A stretch of 64,000 nt of DNA from Inga oerstediana (Eukaryota; Streptophyta; Magnoliopsida; Fabales; Fabaceae). Made by a program: the position numbers and the translations under genes. Location of the stretch: NCBI GenBank assembly GCA_963210345.1, contig OY723406.1, forward strand, positions 35,936,601 to 36,000,600. Reading direction: 5' to 3'. The notes under the pieces are model-generated. The model was not told the origin of the DNA and searched no databases. It worked only from the letters and a program-made list of their open reading frames with translations. This document shows positions 1 through 11,031 of this stretch, piece by piece (position 1 is the first letter of the stretch; each line of letters starts with the position of its first letter).

Positions 1-3000
1 CATTTTCTGTGTATATGCACACATGTAGATCTCATCTCAGTCTAACAGAGGTGAATCAAACGCAAAGATTCTTCTTAACCATCTCATGGTGATCATTTAC
101 TCGTCTTACCCTCCCATGCCCCCGCAAAACATGGGAAGATGGTTGTTCATGTGAGTGAACCAAACTTTTTTGACCTGTACAACATACAAACTTGTATACC
201 TTATATGTATTTACTCATAACATACATATTATTTCTTTTATCTTCATATAAAAGAAGTTCACGACCTTACATTTTATTTGCGCCCCAAGATTTTCACTAA
301 CTCAATGAAAATCGAGCTTTGGGCTCAATAAGGGGATCTACCAACATTCTGTCAATAGAAGGTCACTAAACTGTCGATTTTCCTCTTTGATTGCATATCT
401 CTCATAGAGATGTATCAAAAAGTATGTTTTTCCTTACTATAATACTTAAGATCCTCATTATAAGATGTTATCGCTTGGATCCTTCTATCCACCATTCATT
501 CCTAATCTCTCATAAGAATTACTTTAGCCATATGACACTTTGAATTATGCCAGAACACACTATGCGTTCTATTTCCATGGATAACAGGAAAAAATACTTT
601 CTATATTTTCTTACTCCATCACCATTTGCCTAGGTCTTGTATTGGAGTATCCTTTCAAAAAGGAAAGTTGTTGTCTTGACAACTTAATCCATGGTTATTC
701 TCATAACCCATTTCACAGCAGGACCAAAAACAACTTTCAAGTCTGACCAAAAAACATTTGGTCTTATGTACACCAATGTGTACATTCATATTACCAACTA
801 TAGTCTCACATGGGACTCTATCCACCTTTCTTATGTTGGATTCCTCATAGGACATGTAACCTCTTTAGGTTTATGCCCTTGACTTCAGGGGTGTCCATGG
901 GTTTGCAGTTTGACATCCTAAGATGTCTAAGGAGTACACTTGTACATGTCTTAGGTAGAAAAGATTGTATCTTTCTTGTGCAATCTCTGTTTATCTTGTC
1001 ATTCAAGATATTTGTTCAACCCATGACTTTCTCAACTCAGAATTTAAGGATTCTCTGATCCTTTATTCCTTTGACTCCCTTGACACTTGTTTCATATGTC
1101 ATTTGACAAAGGATGATTTCACAAAGAATTATCACTAAACCGTTTGGGACTTATATAGTGTTCTTCGATTATTTCGAAGTTGGTGAGGCTTTCACCTTGT
1201 GAAAACCTCATATACTCCTATTTGGGTGATTATTTCTACGAAGCCCTTAAGCTTCTTCATGTAGAGTTCATCATCCAATTTCCAAAATTCCAAATTAGAA
1301 GGTGGTCTTTACATCATCTTGATTCAATTTCAAGACTAAGCTTGTTATCATAGTTAAAGTTCAGAGTTAAAACGCACAATGGACAACCTTCCATTGTATT
1401 ACCCCTTAGCCACTAAGTGTTTTAGGTTCTACATGCCCCTAACAAATTTGAGAACCTACTTGTTCCCAATCACCTCTTGGCTAGGTGACAAATTACCCAA
1501 ACACGTATTTGGCTTAAAAAGAATCCAAATCCTCCTGCATGACACTTTGCAATTCATCTTAGCAGGTCCTTCTAGTGTCTTTCAGACACTTATAGGTAGT
1601 TATCATCACCTTCTAAATGATGAAGGGAGCATTCAATCCATTAGGGAATCTATCCTTTATAGTCATTCGTTAGATGATAATTTGCTCTGAGGTGGATTTC
1701 ATAGGATTCTTTTCCTATGATGAGTGAAGTAATTCTCTCGTAACTTACCTCTTACCTCTTTCGTTGTGAAAATGGTCTCAATCCTCCCACTCGGATCAGT
1801 GAACTTAGGAACACTTGGTTATTCCTTGTCACTTGTGAACCTCTTAAAGAGATTTATTGTGGTTAATGCTCATCTCCTGCTAGGAAATATGGGTTTTATG
1901 AACGTTGTGTCCCACGGTTTTCTCTCAGTCACTGAACTGCCATCATTTTCACTAATGAAGATGTGTCATGTCAAATTCTCATGTCATCTCACAAAGAGAT
2001 ACCTTGTATACCTTAGCCCTAATCTTCCTTACTTATAAGAAGAATTGTGAATATAAAGTTGATGACCCTAATAGTCTTAACGAGCTTGACCCTGGTCTAA
2101 GGCCCATCCACAATTCATAGGGTAAGGTTGTGACTGACATATAGGGCATTTCGTTAAGTGTGAATATAATAGCTATGAGTCCACCTACCAACATATAGCT
2201 GATAGCCTCATTGATGCCATTATGTTCATAACCAAATCAAGGAGAGGTCTATCTCTCCATTTCAACAACTCTATTATGTTGAAGGGTTCTAGGTATTGAT
2301 AGTTGCCTAACAATGTCTTTCTTGTACACAAAACTGTTTGAACTAATCACATTGGTGTCCTAAACCCTTGTTAGTTTGAAAGGTCTTATTCTTTCATTTT
2401 ATTGATTCCTGACTAGTTCAGCCATTATCTAACAGCTTTACACTTGCCTAGAATTAAGTAAATATTACTGTATTTCATGTAAACGTCCATGACATTAACG
2501 AAACACTAAGTTTTGTGTTTGGCCCTCACATTCATTGGTTCACTAACGTCATAATTTGCCAATTGCAGTGGTTTTTCTCAAAAATGTTTCTTTGTTTTTC
2601 TTGCTAGGTAGAATGAGTTTTTAACTTATTCATAAGGGTATTATCCCTTTAGCACATTTTTAGCAAATACTCTTTTGCTAGTTTGATCATTCCCTTTGAT
2701 CAAGGTGTACATATGGCAAGAAATGGAATCTTTTATCCTTAGAAAAGAAACATCAAAATCCAACAAAGGATTTGAGAATCATAGTCCCATCGATCCTTAA
2801 CTAAAGAGATAGCAAAGATGTGATTCTGTCAGTTGTAATTGCATGGAGTGAATCAAGGTGGTTTATCTATGCAGAGTTAACGTGCTAGTTCCAATTCCTT
2901 GATTCTATCTCTTTATTGCTTTGCATTTGACATAAAGCCATATGCTTTATTTGAAACATCCACAACTCATGTGGATTGCTACTTTTACAACCCTTAAAGG

Positions 3001-6000
3001 TTTATCACTGTAGCATTTCATCTTTGCAAAAACCATTGACCTCTTCTAGATCAAGTTTACCTCATAGGTTTCTTGCCTTTAGGCATGGAGGATGGATCCC
3101 CCCACTCTTTAGCTAAGTTCGTCTGACTGATGGATCTTGAATCCTTCAGTCTTTCACACTCAAGTTCAATATGGCGAATCACATTGCTGAAGGTTACAAT
3201 ATGCATATAAGAGGCAATTTCTACTTTCGTATATGCCTACTCACTGGAAGACATGGCTCACTCCCACTCATTGGGAGACATAGCTTCCTCCCACTCACTG
3301 GGAGATGTCTTATCACAACATACACTTGTTGTTTGTTAGAAATAACTTGGCATTTTGTTTGTCTCAACTTCTTAGTTTGACATCTGCCTCAAGTGTTGCC
3401 TAAACAACAAGTTAGGATTTAGTACACTATGTTAAAACTTAACTTAGTTTTAACTTTATGGAAGAAGATCACCTATTTCACTATCTTCCAACACTATCCA
3501 CACAGCTTGGATAAGGTTACATTGCTCATACCAACATAAGTTTAAGCAATGTTGTTCTTTCTATACTTGATAGCATAAACCTTTTGTATCCTTCGGTTGC
3601 TTCAACCTTTAAATGTTGAAGACTAGTTGGTAGGATGTCCCTGACATCTCATTCTTCTTGAATGAAAGAGATTTTAGAGTTTTTAACTCCATAGATATCT
3701 CTATTGAGCTTGTCTTCATAAGCTCAGTCAAATAGACTTAGTCATAATTGGTCACTTAGACGATTATGGTATACAAATCATATTTGTTCAAGTTAGACAA
3801 AGGATAATTAGATAATAAGTTCACTAGTTTTTGTTCAGGAGACAACTATGTTGACTCCCATCCCAATCATGCTAGTTAGCTCATCACCCTTTTAACCATA
3901 ATCTTCCTTGAACACATTCCCTTTTGGATTTCTAGACGCATTCTAGAAACTCCCACTCAATCAAAGGTAGTTATATCAACAAGATAATAACACAATATCA
4001 TCTAATCAGTATGAATGTTCAAGGAAATAGGAAGAGAATATACTGAATTTAATTCTAAAAAAAAAGAATTTAATCATAAATTCAATGAAAAGAACATTCA
4101 ATAAAAACTTTTGCCTCTTATTGTTGTCTCTTAACTAGGTTCTCCCTCTCATAGGCCCTTCTGACCATATGAACTGATGTAGCGTCTAGCTACAATGCCC
4201 AGCTCCTCTTTGCCATGTTTACATCCACTTACTTAGATATATTTGCAACATACCTCACACTTGATGAGATGATTCTCACATCTCTATCTGTCTTGTCCTT
4301 TATCACAACATATGTGATAAAAGGTTAACTTTTAGAAGTCACTGATTCAATCCCAATTGAATCAATGTGGTTACAAACATAGGAAGACTTGTTATTATTC
4401 AATAATTATTGAATAATTTTAAGTTGCTGCAATTTTTCAGGTTTTTATCTCTAAGAGTTTGAGTCAAGGTTGGATAGGATTTTATATTCAAAAAACTCAT
4501 TTCAATAATCCCTTACTTTTAAAGAATCTTGCGGTATTAACCTTATATTGTAGCTGAAATACTCTTAATAAGTAAGTCAACCTATCCTAAAAATAATAGA
4601 ATCCACAAAGACTCAATTTCAATATTTTTTGGGAATCTCTAGGTGCATACAAGCACCTTTTTGACTCAAAACAGATCTAAACGTGCTTCAAATATACACA
4701 AATTATATATCAAATTGAAGCTCTCGAATTTAGGGATTTTTAGGAACCAACCACGTCTCAATCAGAGGTCCTATGCACCATCATGCACCCCTAGAAGGTC
4801 TCTGGATCAAAAAATCCTGAAAAATTAGAAATTTCCAATGCTGGCCACTCTCGGCGGCGGCGTGTGACGTACACGCGCCGCCTTATGGCCATCCGCCGGC
4901 AACACGTGCTGGCTCCCAAGACTCCATGCACTGTCCTCTCTCTGACGGTGCTTGCCACGTGTCAAACGGAGGCCCCAGTAGGCCCTACGCGCTATATGCC
5001 TTCTTTTTTTTTTGGGCCAACAGTCAACGGATGACTGTTGACTTTGACTGGTCAACGGTTGACCATTGACTGCTGACGTGGCGTGAGGTGGCGATGACGT
5101 GTCTTTGACGCTGACGTGGCGTACTCTGATTGGATCCACGTGGGTTGGGTTGACCAATGGCGTCATCATCTTCAACCTCTAGCGAGGTCAGCCCGACCTA
5201 GTTAGAGCTCCGATGACCCGCCAACTTTGGGAGGCCATATCTCCCTCATTTTAGCTCAGTTTTTCATGTTCTTGGTGTCGTTGGAATCGTAGTTCAGCGA
5301 ACTATAAATCCATGGCATTTATTTGATCTTAAAACCTCTGTTTTATTGATCAAATCATAAGTGAAGTGGCGGCGGCGACTAACAACCCGCAGACTTCTTT
5401 CCTTTGTTTCTCCTCATTCGGACTCCGTTTGACGCATTTTAACCATCGTTGGAATTGTTTCTTCAAGATCTACACATCCATGGCTTCGTTTGGGGTAAAA
5501 ACACCCAGTTTTTTTTTTCTCAATGTTGACGGCGCGACGTAATCCGACCTGGATGTGTGTCCTCGGTATCTCAAAAGCTTTCCTAGCCTTTGAGGGTTAA
5601 AGGCTCTTGATTTTTTTGGTTCCACATAGGTCCCAAAGACTCAACTTTAACATGAACGAAGAGATGAGGAGAAGATGAAACCCGTGCCATATATATATGC
5701 GTGTTATGTATATATACTAATCGGAGGAGCTTAGTGTACAAATGTAAGGCACAAAGCATACATGTATTCATTCATAACTAATATGTCATGTCTGAGGATT
5801 TTTTTAAAAAAAAACGTAGAAGCAATATATACATATACATGTTCACATTTTTGAAAAAAAAACTTACGCCCAGATGCCCAAAAAAGATTCACGCATGAGC
5901 AAACTAATATGTAGGCATTCCATATTCACAAAATCATATTTTTACATACTGTCATGTATATTGCGTGAATGAGAAGGAGAAGAAATATGAGCGCGTATTA

Positions 6001-6102
6001 ACAGCACAACGGAATTAGATGGGGATATAAAAAAATTATATTAGATTATTATTCACAATGAATAAATCACACAGCCACAGGATCATCAGGCTTTGATGCC
6101 AA
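1..6102 (-). mobile_element. Degenerate Ty1/copia retrotransposon, internal region (3' end beyond window)
   Basis: Read on the minus strand, this stretch carries scattered, heavily mutated copia pol matches. Around 1350-1200 lies a relic of the RT motif that normally reads xMDVKTAFLNG followed by ELYMKKLKGF. From about 1060 to 650 lies the C-terminal RT stretch (NCKPMDTPEVKG, then VDRVPxxxxVGN). Around 380-250 lies an RNase H end resembling the usual ADPLTKGL...EHV motif. No frame stays open over more than about 70 codons, so the element is long dead. The order (RNase H leftmost, RT further right, primer site and LTR at 6089-6586) fits minus orientation, with the 3' LTR lying left of base 1. 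The 4820-5560 part is GC-richer, with TGACGTGGC-type words, and probably belongs to the untranslated leader; I see no convincing gag. Segments 5600-6060 and 2000-4100 hold nothing else I can name. Confidence 0.7.
6089..6101 (-). other. Degenerate tRNA-iMet primer-binding site of the copia element
   Basis: On the minus strand this reads TGGCATCAAAGCC, matching 11 of 13 bases of the standard plant initiator-Met primer site TGGTATCAGAGCC. It lies one base inside the LTR boundary at 6103, as expected for a minus-strand element. Confidence 0.7.
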
Positions 6103-6586
6103 TGTAAGAAAAATATAACTAAAAAGGAGATTTGGCATACCGGGGCGAATCCATGTTCTGATCTGGGTCGAAAATCCAATGCTCCATACTTATGCCCACA
6201 CAATTATTAGACTACTAGAATCTAATTGTGATTTGCACAGTAGATCACCAGAACCAGAAAGATGGTAGGAAAGAAAAGAATTGTCAGAAAACTCAATGGC
6301 GGGGTGAATTACAATTGAGGAGGCACACCCTATTTATAGTGGTTTATGGAGGCCACTAATTAGAAAACGTGTGCACTCCTTCTTGCCATCCAAGACAGCA
6401 ATTAATTGATTCTCAATTAATTACCTAATTATGGTGATTTATTCCTCATTTAACAAATCCATAATTATTGCTGAATTATTCCCCAACTGCAACTAATACT
6501 GATTTTATTCTTATTTGATTAGGCTACTTATATCCTAATCAAATAGTCCGACCCATCAAGGGCGGACTTGGACCCGAAGTCCAACA
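6103..6586 (-). mobile_element. 5' LTR of the minus-strand copia element
   Basis: This 484-bp segment begins TGTAAG and ends CCAACA on the plus strand, so on the minus strand it starts TGTTGGACTTC and ends CTTACA, the usual TG...CA ends. It abuts the primer site at 6089-6101. The base run after it (6587-6591, AAATA) would be one target duplication; its partner lies outside the window. A second copy of this LTR is not visible in the window. Confidence 0.7.
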
Positions 6587-7538
6587 AAATATAACGGAGA
6601 TATATGAGATAATAGGAGATATGGACATCCACACAAATATTATATTCATAACAAATCATGATATTTTCAATTTTTTAAACTTCCAGAAAAATAAGTTTTT
6701 TTTTTTTTTTCAAAAACTCAACCTTATCCCATGAGAAGAGATATGAAGTGCTTAAGAGATATAAAACAGCTCTTTTTGTGGGCACAAGGAGTTGATGAAA
6801 TATGATATTAAAGAGAAATAATTGAGAACTACCGAAGAGCAAGAAGATTTATAATTACCTCATAAAAAAAGATGATTTATAATTAATTTTGTGACTATAT
6901 TTATTAGGATTTTAACTATTATTTATGTTATCTTTTAAATAAAAGATTTGGATTAGGTTTAGATTTATGAGATTATTTTCTATTTATTGATTCAGTTTCC
7001 TATTTTTATAATTTCTTTTGCTTGAAGATTAAACTAGGGTTAGACGATTTCTTAGAGCTCCATGAATAGGGTAATAGTTATTCACATGGTGCGAATTAGA
7101 TTGCGTACTAAATAAGATTGATATTTGAGTATTTCTCTACCTCTAGTCGGTAATCTTCTTTTTTTATTCATCTGGTTTTTCCGTTCTCTTATCTTTTTCT
7201 AACCCCCCCCCCCCCACATCAGAAGTGGAGCCCTTTATCAATTTTTATAATTATAATTTTATGTATTAAAAATCATTTATAATTATATTTTATTTTACAT
7301 TTTTATTGAATCAACATTTTTTATTGATGAAATTGACGGTGTTAATATTAAGAGACTGAAAATAAACTTTATATTTAAATTAGATAGAGTTCAACTTGAT
7401 ATAAATTTGGAGAACTGCTCGTATGCCTAACTAAAATGATAGCTATATATATATATATATCTAAAATTCTTAATTTGCATATAAATTTCATGTATTTCTT
7501 CTTCTTTCCTTTTGAAAAGTCGGAAACAATATAATTAT
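6587..7538. other. AT-rich intergenic DNA with a poly-C tract
   Basis: No coding potential or recognisable element end is seen. It contains a 13-base poly-C run at about 7203-7215, a poly-T run near 6696-6709 and a (TA)n microsatellite at 7444-7460. Confidence 0.5.
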
Positions 7539-7790
7539 GAGAAAATTATGAAAAATTCTCTCATTGATAACTTATTTGCCAAATGGGGCTTTCATGTGCA
7601 GATTATCTTCCATATGTGCAGAATATCTTCCCTAGTGTGCAGATGAGCTTCCTTGTGTGCAAAATTCTTCCCTATAAGTGTGCAAAAATCTTCCTTACAT
7701 GTGCAGAAATCTTCACCCTATGTGCAATTATCTTCCCAGGTCTCATTTGACAAATAAGTTGCCAATGAGATCTGTTTTAGCAATTCTCCC
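7539..7790. mobile_element. MULE-type MITE with internal minisatellite
   Basis: The left end (about 7539-7592) and the reverse complement of the right end (7738-7790) align over about 50 bases, sharing CTCATTGxxAACTTATTTGxCAAATG. The flanks TATAATTAT (7530-7538) and TTTAATCAT (7791-7799) agree at 7 of 9 bases, like an aged 9-bp Mutator target duplication. It has no coding capacity. The interior is a run of about seven 20-22-bp units (separate entry). Confidence 0.6.
7592..7738. repeat. Minisatellite of about seven ATGTGCAGAAATCTTCCCT-like units
   Basis: Successive units of 20-22 bp each contain TGTGCA followed by an ATCTTCC or similar core. The units are diverged from one another but remain in register. 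The array fills the interior of the MITE and stops at its terminal inverted repeats. Confidence 0.75.
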
Positions 7791-8094
7791 TTTAATCATT
7801 AAGAGCTCCTTTATTTTTTATTAAATAAAAATGTCTATCCTTTTGACAAACCCTGTTTTAAAAAATTAAAAATATTAGTGTGGAATTATAGATTATGACG
7901 GTTTAGTCCTAAAAAGTATATTGCATTACATTATAGATATTATTTACAAACAAATGTCAAGATATTACTTTTTGAAATAAATTTGACGACATCGATCCCT
8001 TTCGTAAGATTATCAAACTTTATAGAAATTGCTGGAAGAAATTAATTTTAATAGAAATTCAAAGCCACATAAAATCTATATATATGAATAGTAA

Positions 8095-8470
8095 TCCACC
8101 AAGCCGACCCCCTCCATGCGACTCCCACACAACCTGAGTATTTAAAACCTGACCGGACCAGTTAGTTTAGCCCGTGAATCGATGAACCGATGGTCCAACC
8201 GATCCGGTCTGGGGCTGAACCGTACGGACTAGTTCACCCATTTTTTTTATTTTTTTTTGGTTTAAAAAAAGGTTTTTTTATTAATTTTACATAGAATTTC
8301 ATATAAATAAGCCTGAAATCTTGACCTTCTCACCGGTCTAGCCCGGTTTAACTCTGGTTTGACTCCTATATGAGCCACTATCCAACATTATAGATTGCAT
8401 AGGACCGGAACTCTCAGTTGCCAGTATCTACATCTTTGCCCTTTAAGCCACTTCTTTTAGCTAAATAAAT
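8095..8470. repeat. Dispersed-repeat-like segment rich in GACCGG/CCGGTC words
   Basis: Words such as GACCGGACCAGTT, CCGATCCGGTCTGG and, further on in opposite sense, CACCGGTCTAGCCCGGTTT give this segment internal inverted similarity around a T-rich centre. It looks like an old MITE inserted beside or within the LTR that follows. I could not define its ends. Confidence 0.3.
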
Positions 8471-10472
8471 TTAAATTTGTGGAAACGGGTGAGATTCATA
8501 CGAATCTCAGTAGTAACAAGCAATCAATCATATAAAATCCAAAAATAAACATTCAATGCACCATATAAAGTAATAGAAATATAATACTATAAATTTGTCT
8601 GTTTACTCAGGGTTCAAGTACAAATGATTGTTTGTCCCCTACTGGTCTCACTGTGTGCTCTATTTAGAATCATATGACTGTATGACCCCCTACTTGTTGT
8701 ATTATTTTGGAACATATGATTGTCTTTCTGTACTTGTCTCACTCCTTAGTTAGGTCCCACTAGGCCTGATGGTACTTGTGCGTTTCCCACTAGATGGTAC
8801 TTGAGCTTTTCCCACACCACAACCAAGTTATTGTAACATGTCATTCATATTATAGAACATGGCATTACAAAGCATATAAACAGTCACATAATGTATGAAA
8901 GATAGAGTTACTACTTGAAATCCCTTTCACTGCCTAGCTAATCCGATCAAATAATCTTTTATTCGGCTCGGACCACTATTAAATCCTATAAATTCTAAAT
9001 TTATAATAAATGAGTTAGTACTAATTCATATCTTATTCCTAACTTCATTTGGTTTGTTATCTTGACTCAAAAAAGCGTAATGACCAAAATGCCCTTAAGA
9101 ATCCGATCTAATTCCCTTTATACCTGGTATAATTGTACTTTACCAAAAATTATGACCCGGGCTATTTCTATACAATTTCACATGTAGAATCTATTTTTTA
9201 TCTCAGTTTTGCCAAAATCATATTCAATTCCCCAGAATGCCCTTGGCAGCCACAAAGTTAGGGTTTTAGGGGTAAAATTGTCATTTCAAACTCTAAAACC
9301 TTTATATTTCATCTTCACATGTTCCTTACACAATTTTTCATTCTAAACATAATGAAATCATCAAATCCATCAAATTCGAACTCAAACACAGTGAAACAGC
9401 CCCTAGACGAAAATCATGAAAAATTGGGGGAAATGGAGTTTCATGCTTTCAATCAACTATACACCTTCTTTTCATCTTAAATCACTTCTTAAACCCTTTA
9501 ATTACTCTTCCCACATGCTTAATCAAAATTGGACAGAACCTCCCCTTAGGGTTTATGCCTCCCAAATCACAAAATCATGACAACCAAATCAAATCACCAA
9601 CAGCAATCATGAATCAACAAGTAAAATAAGGCTTCTTGAATTACCTTTAATTCTCTTCTTCCTTCAAAACCGACCCCTCCTCCTTCTTGTTCCTCTTGAT
9701 TTTCTTCTTGCTTCATGTGATTTCATGAAGGATATGAGGATTAGAAGGGTTTCTAAGGATTTATAGACAAGAAAAAATGAAATTTGCATCAAAACTTACC
9801 TAGTTTGGCTTCTTGAATCTTGTCTCATTTCTTTACTCTTTGTTTTCTTCAAGATGGCCTCTCTCTCTCTCTCTCTTCTTGGCTGAAAATATGGCCTCTT
9901 GAGAGTGTCATATGGCTTCTTGAAGAAGTTAATTTCCACCTCCTCAAAATAATATTTTTTAATTATAATTTTTGCACATGTCATCAAATAAAATAATATT
10001 TTAATATTTATTTTTCCACTTGGACAATAATGCTTCCACATGGCATTATTTATGTCCAAAAATTCATTTGATCTCATGTGTTTCCACTTGGTTCCATAAG
10101 CTTCCACTTAGTTCCATAATTATGAAGAAGTAAGAGGCTTTTTTATTTGTTAGCCAAATGACCATTTTGCCCTTACTTTTCTTCCATTTTTGAATCATAC
10201 TTTGTCTTGCTTCTTTCTTTTTTGTTTTTGGCCAAAATTTTACAAAATAAATTGGGCCAAAAATTGTGCTCTTCCCTTCTTCATTTTGGGCTACAATATT
10301 AGGCCTTTAAGGGAACAAAATTGCACTTTGGTGTCTACACTTAGCCAAATTTTATGTAACCTCTAACTTCAATATTTTGCCATTATTTCAAGTATACCAA
10401 ATTCATCATTTTCTTCCATTCAATGTCACAAAGGTACTAGGAATTTTGGTGAATAAAATTTAGGATGTTACA
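8470..10472 (-). mobile_element. Divergent LTR-like copy related to the TGTAAC...TTACA family
   Basis: The segment ends AGGATGTTACA at 10472, like the other LTRs, and carries the same perfect stem-loop (GAGATTC-ATAC-GAATCTC, 8491-8508). Its body (about 9120-9300) parallels 29940-30140 of the solo LTR at 29157-31567, with a shared GGGCTATT and CCTTGxCAG-type text. The left boundary is not visible and may have been lost to the repeat at 8095-8470. An A/G-rich CT microsatellite lies at 9856-9873. Confidence 0.5.
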
Positions 10473-11031
10473 TGACGCACCTACTTAATGGTTTTTAAGA
10501 AACCGTTAAATATAAAGAAGCAGAATTATAGAAAAGCAATACATAATAGTTATTTAAAATAACAGTTAAGTATATGAGACAATATTTGACAGTTTTATAT
10601 GACCACCATGATATTCAAGTTTGGTTTTTTTTCAAAAAAAAAACACATCATTTACTTGACAGTTGTATCTAAACAACTGTTATATATATGCTATCAATAT
10701 ATGACAGTTGTTTATCAAAACACCGTGAAACATATATATATGTATATATACATATATATATATATGATGGTTTTTCATAATAAACCATCAAATATATGTC
10801 TTTAAAATCCCTTTCTAGACACTATTTTCGTGATTTCAAACTTCCCCCCATTGCTCAGCGCGCTCATCAAATAGCTCCAACCACTCTTTCTTGACACCCC
10901 CACCATTATTTCCCTCTCCATTATTGCTAAAATCGTGATTCTCCTCCTTCCCGTGTTTGTGGCTATCTATGAAGGCATTTATGGCTTGTTCTGGGTTCTG
11001 AGTTCAGTGTTCTTTGAAGCTCTGCACCTTT
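10473..11031. mobile_element. DNA-transposon fragment with an array of short palindromes
   Basis: Five imperfect palindromes of about 25 bp (around 10490, 10590, 10660, 10705 and 10770) read as GACAGTTGTTTnnnAAACAACTG or ATGGTTTTTnnnAAACCAT variants, like CACTA subterminal repeats. A GC-richer, UTR-like stretch (10830-11031) follows. The solo LTR at 11032 interrupts it, and the sequence resumes at 13737. The true ends were not found. Confidence 0.35.

Noticed and set aside
4825..5175. 116-codon minus-strand frame
   Set aside because: It is low-complexity, rich in Arg/Ser/Pro from TGACGTGG-type words, with no gag motif; probably retrotransposon leader.
7592..7738. CRISPR-like repeat array
   Set aside because: The units are contiguous, diverged and without unique spacers, in plant DNA inside a MITE; it is a minisatellite.
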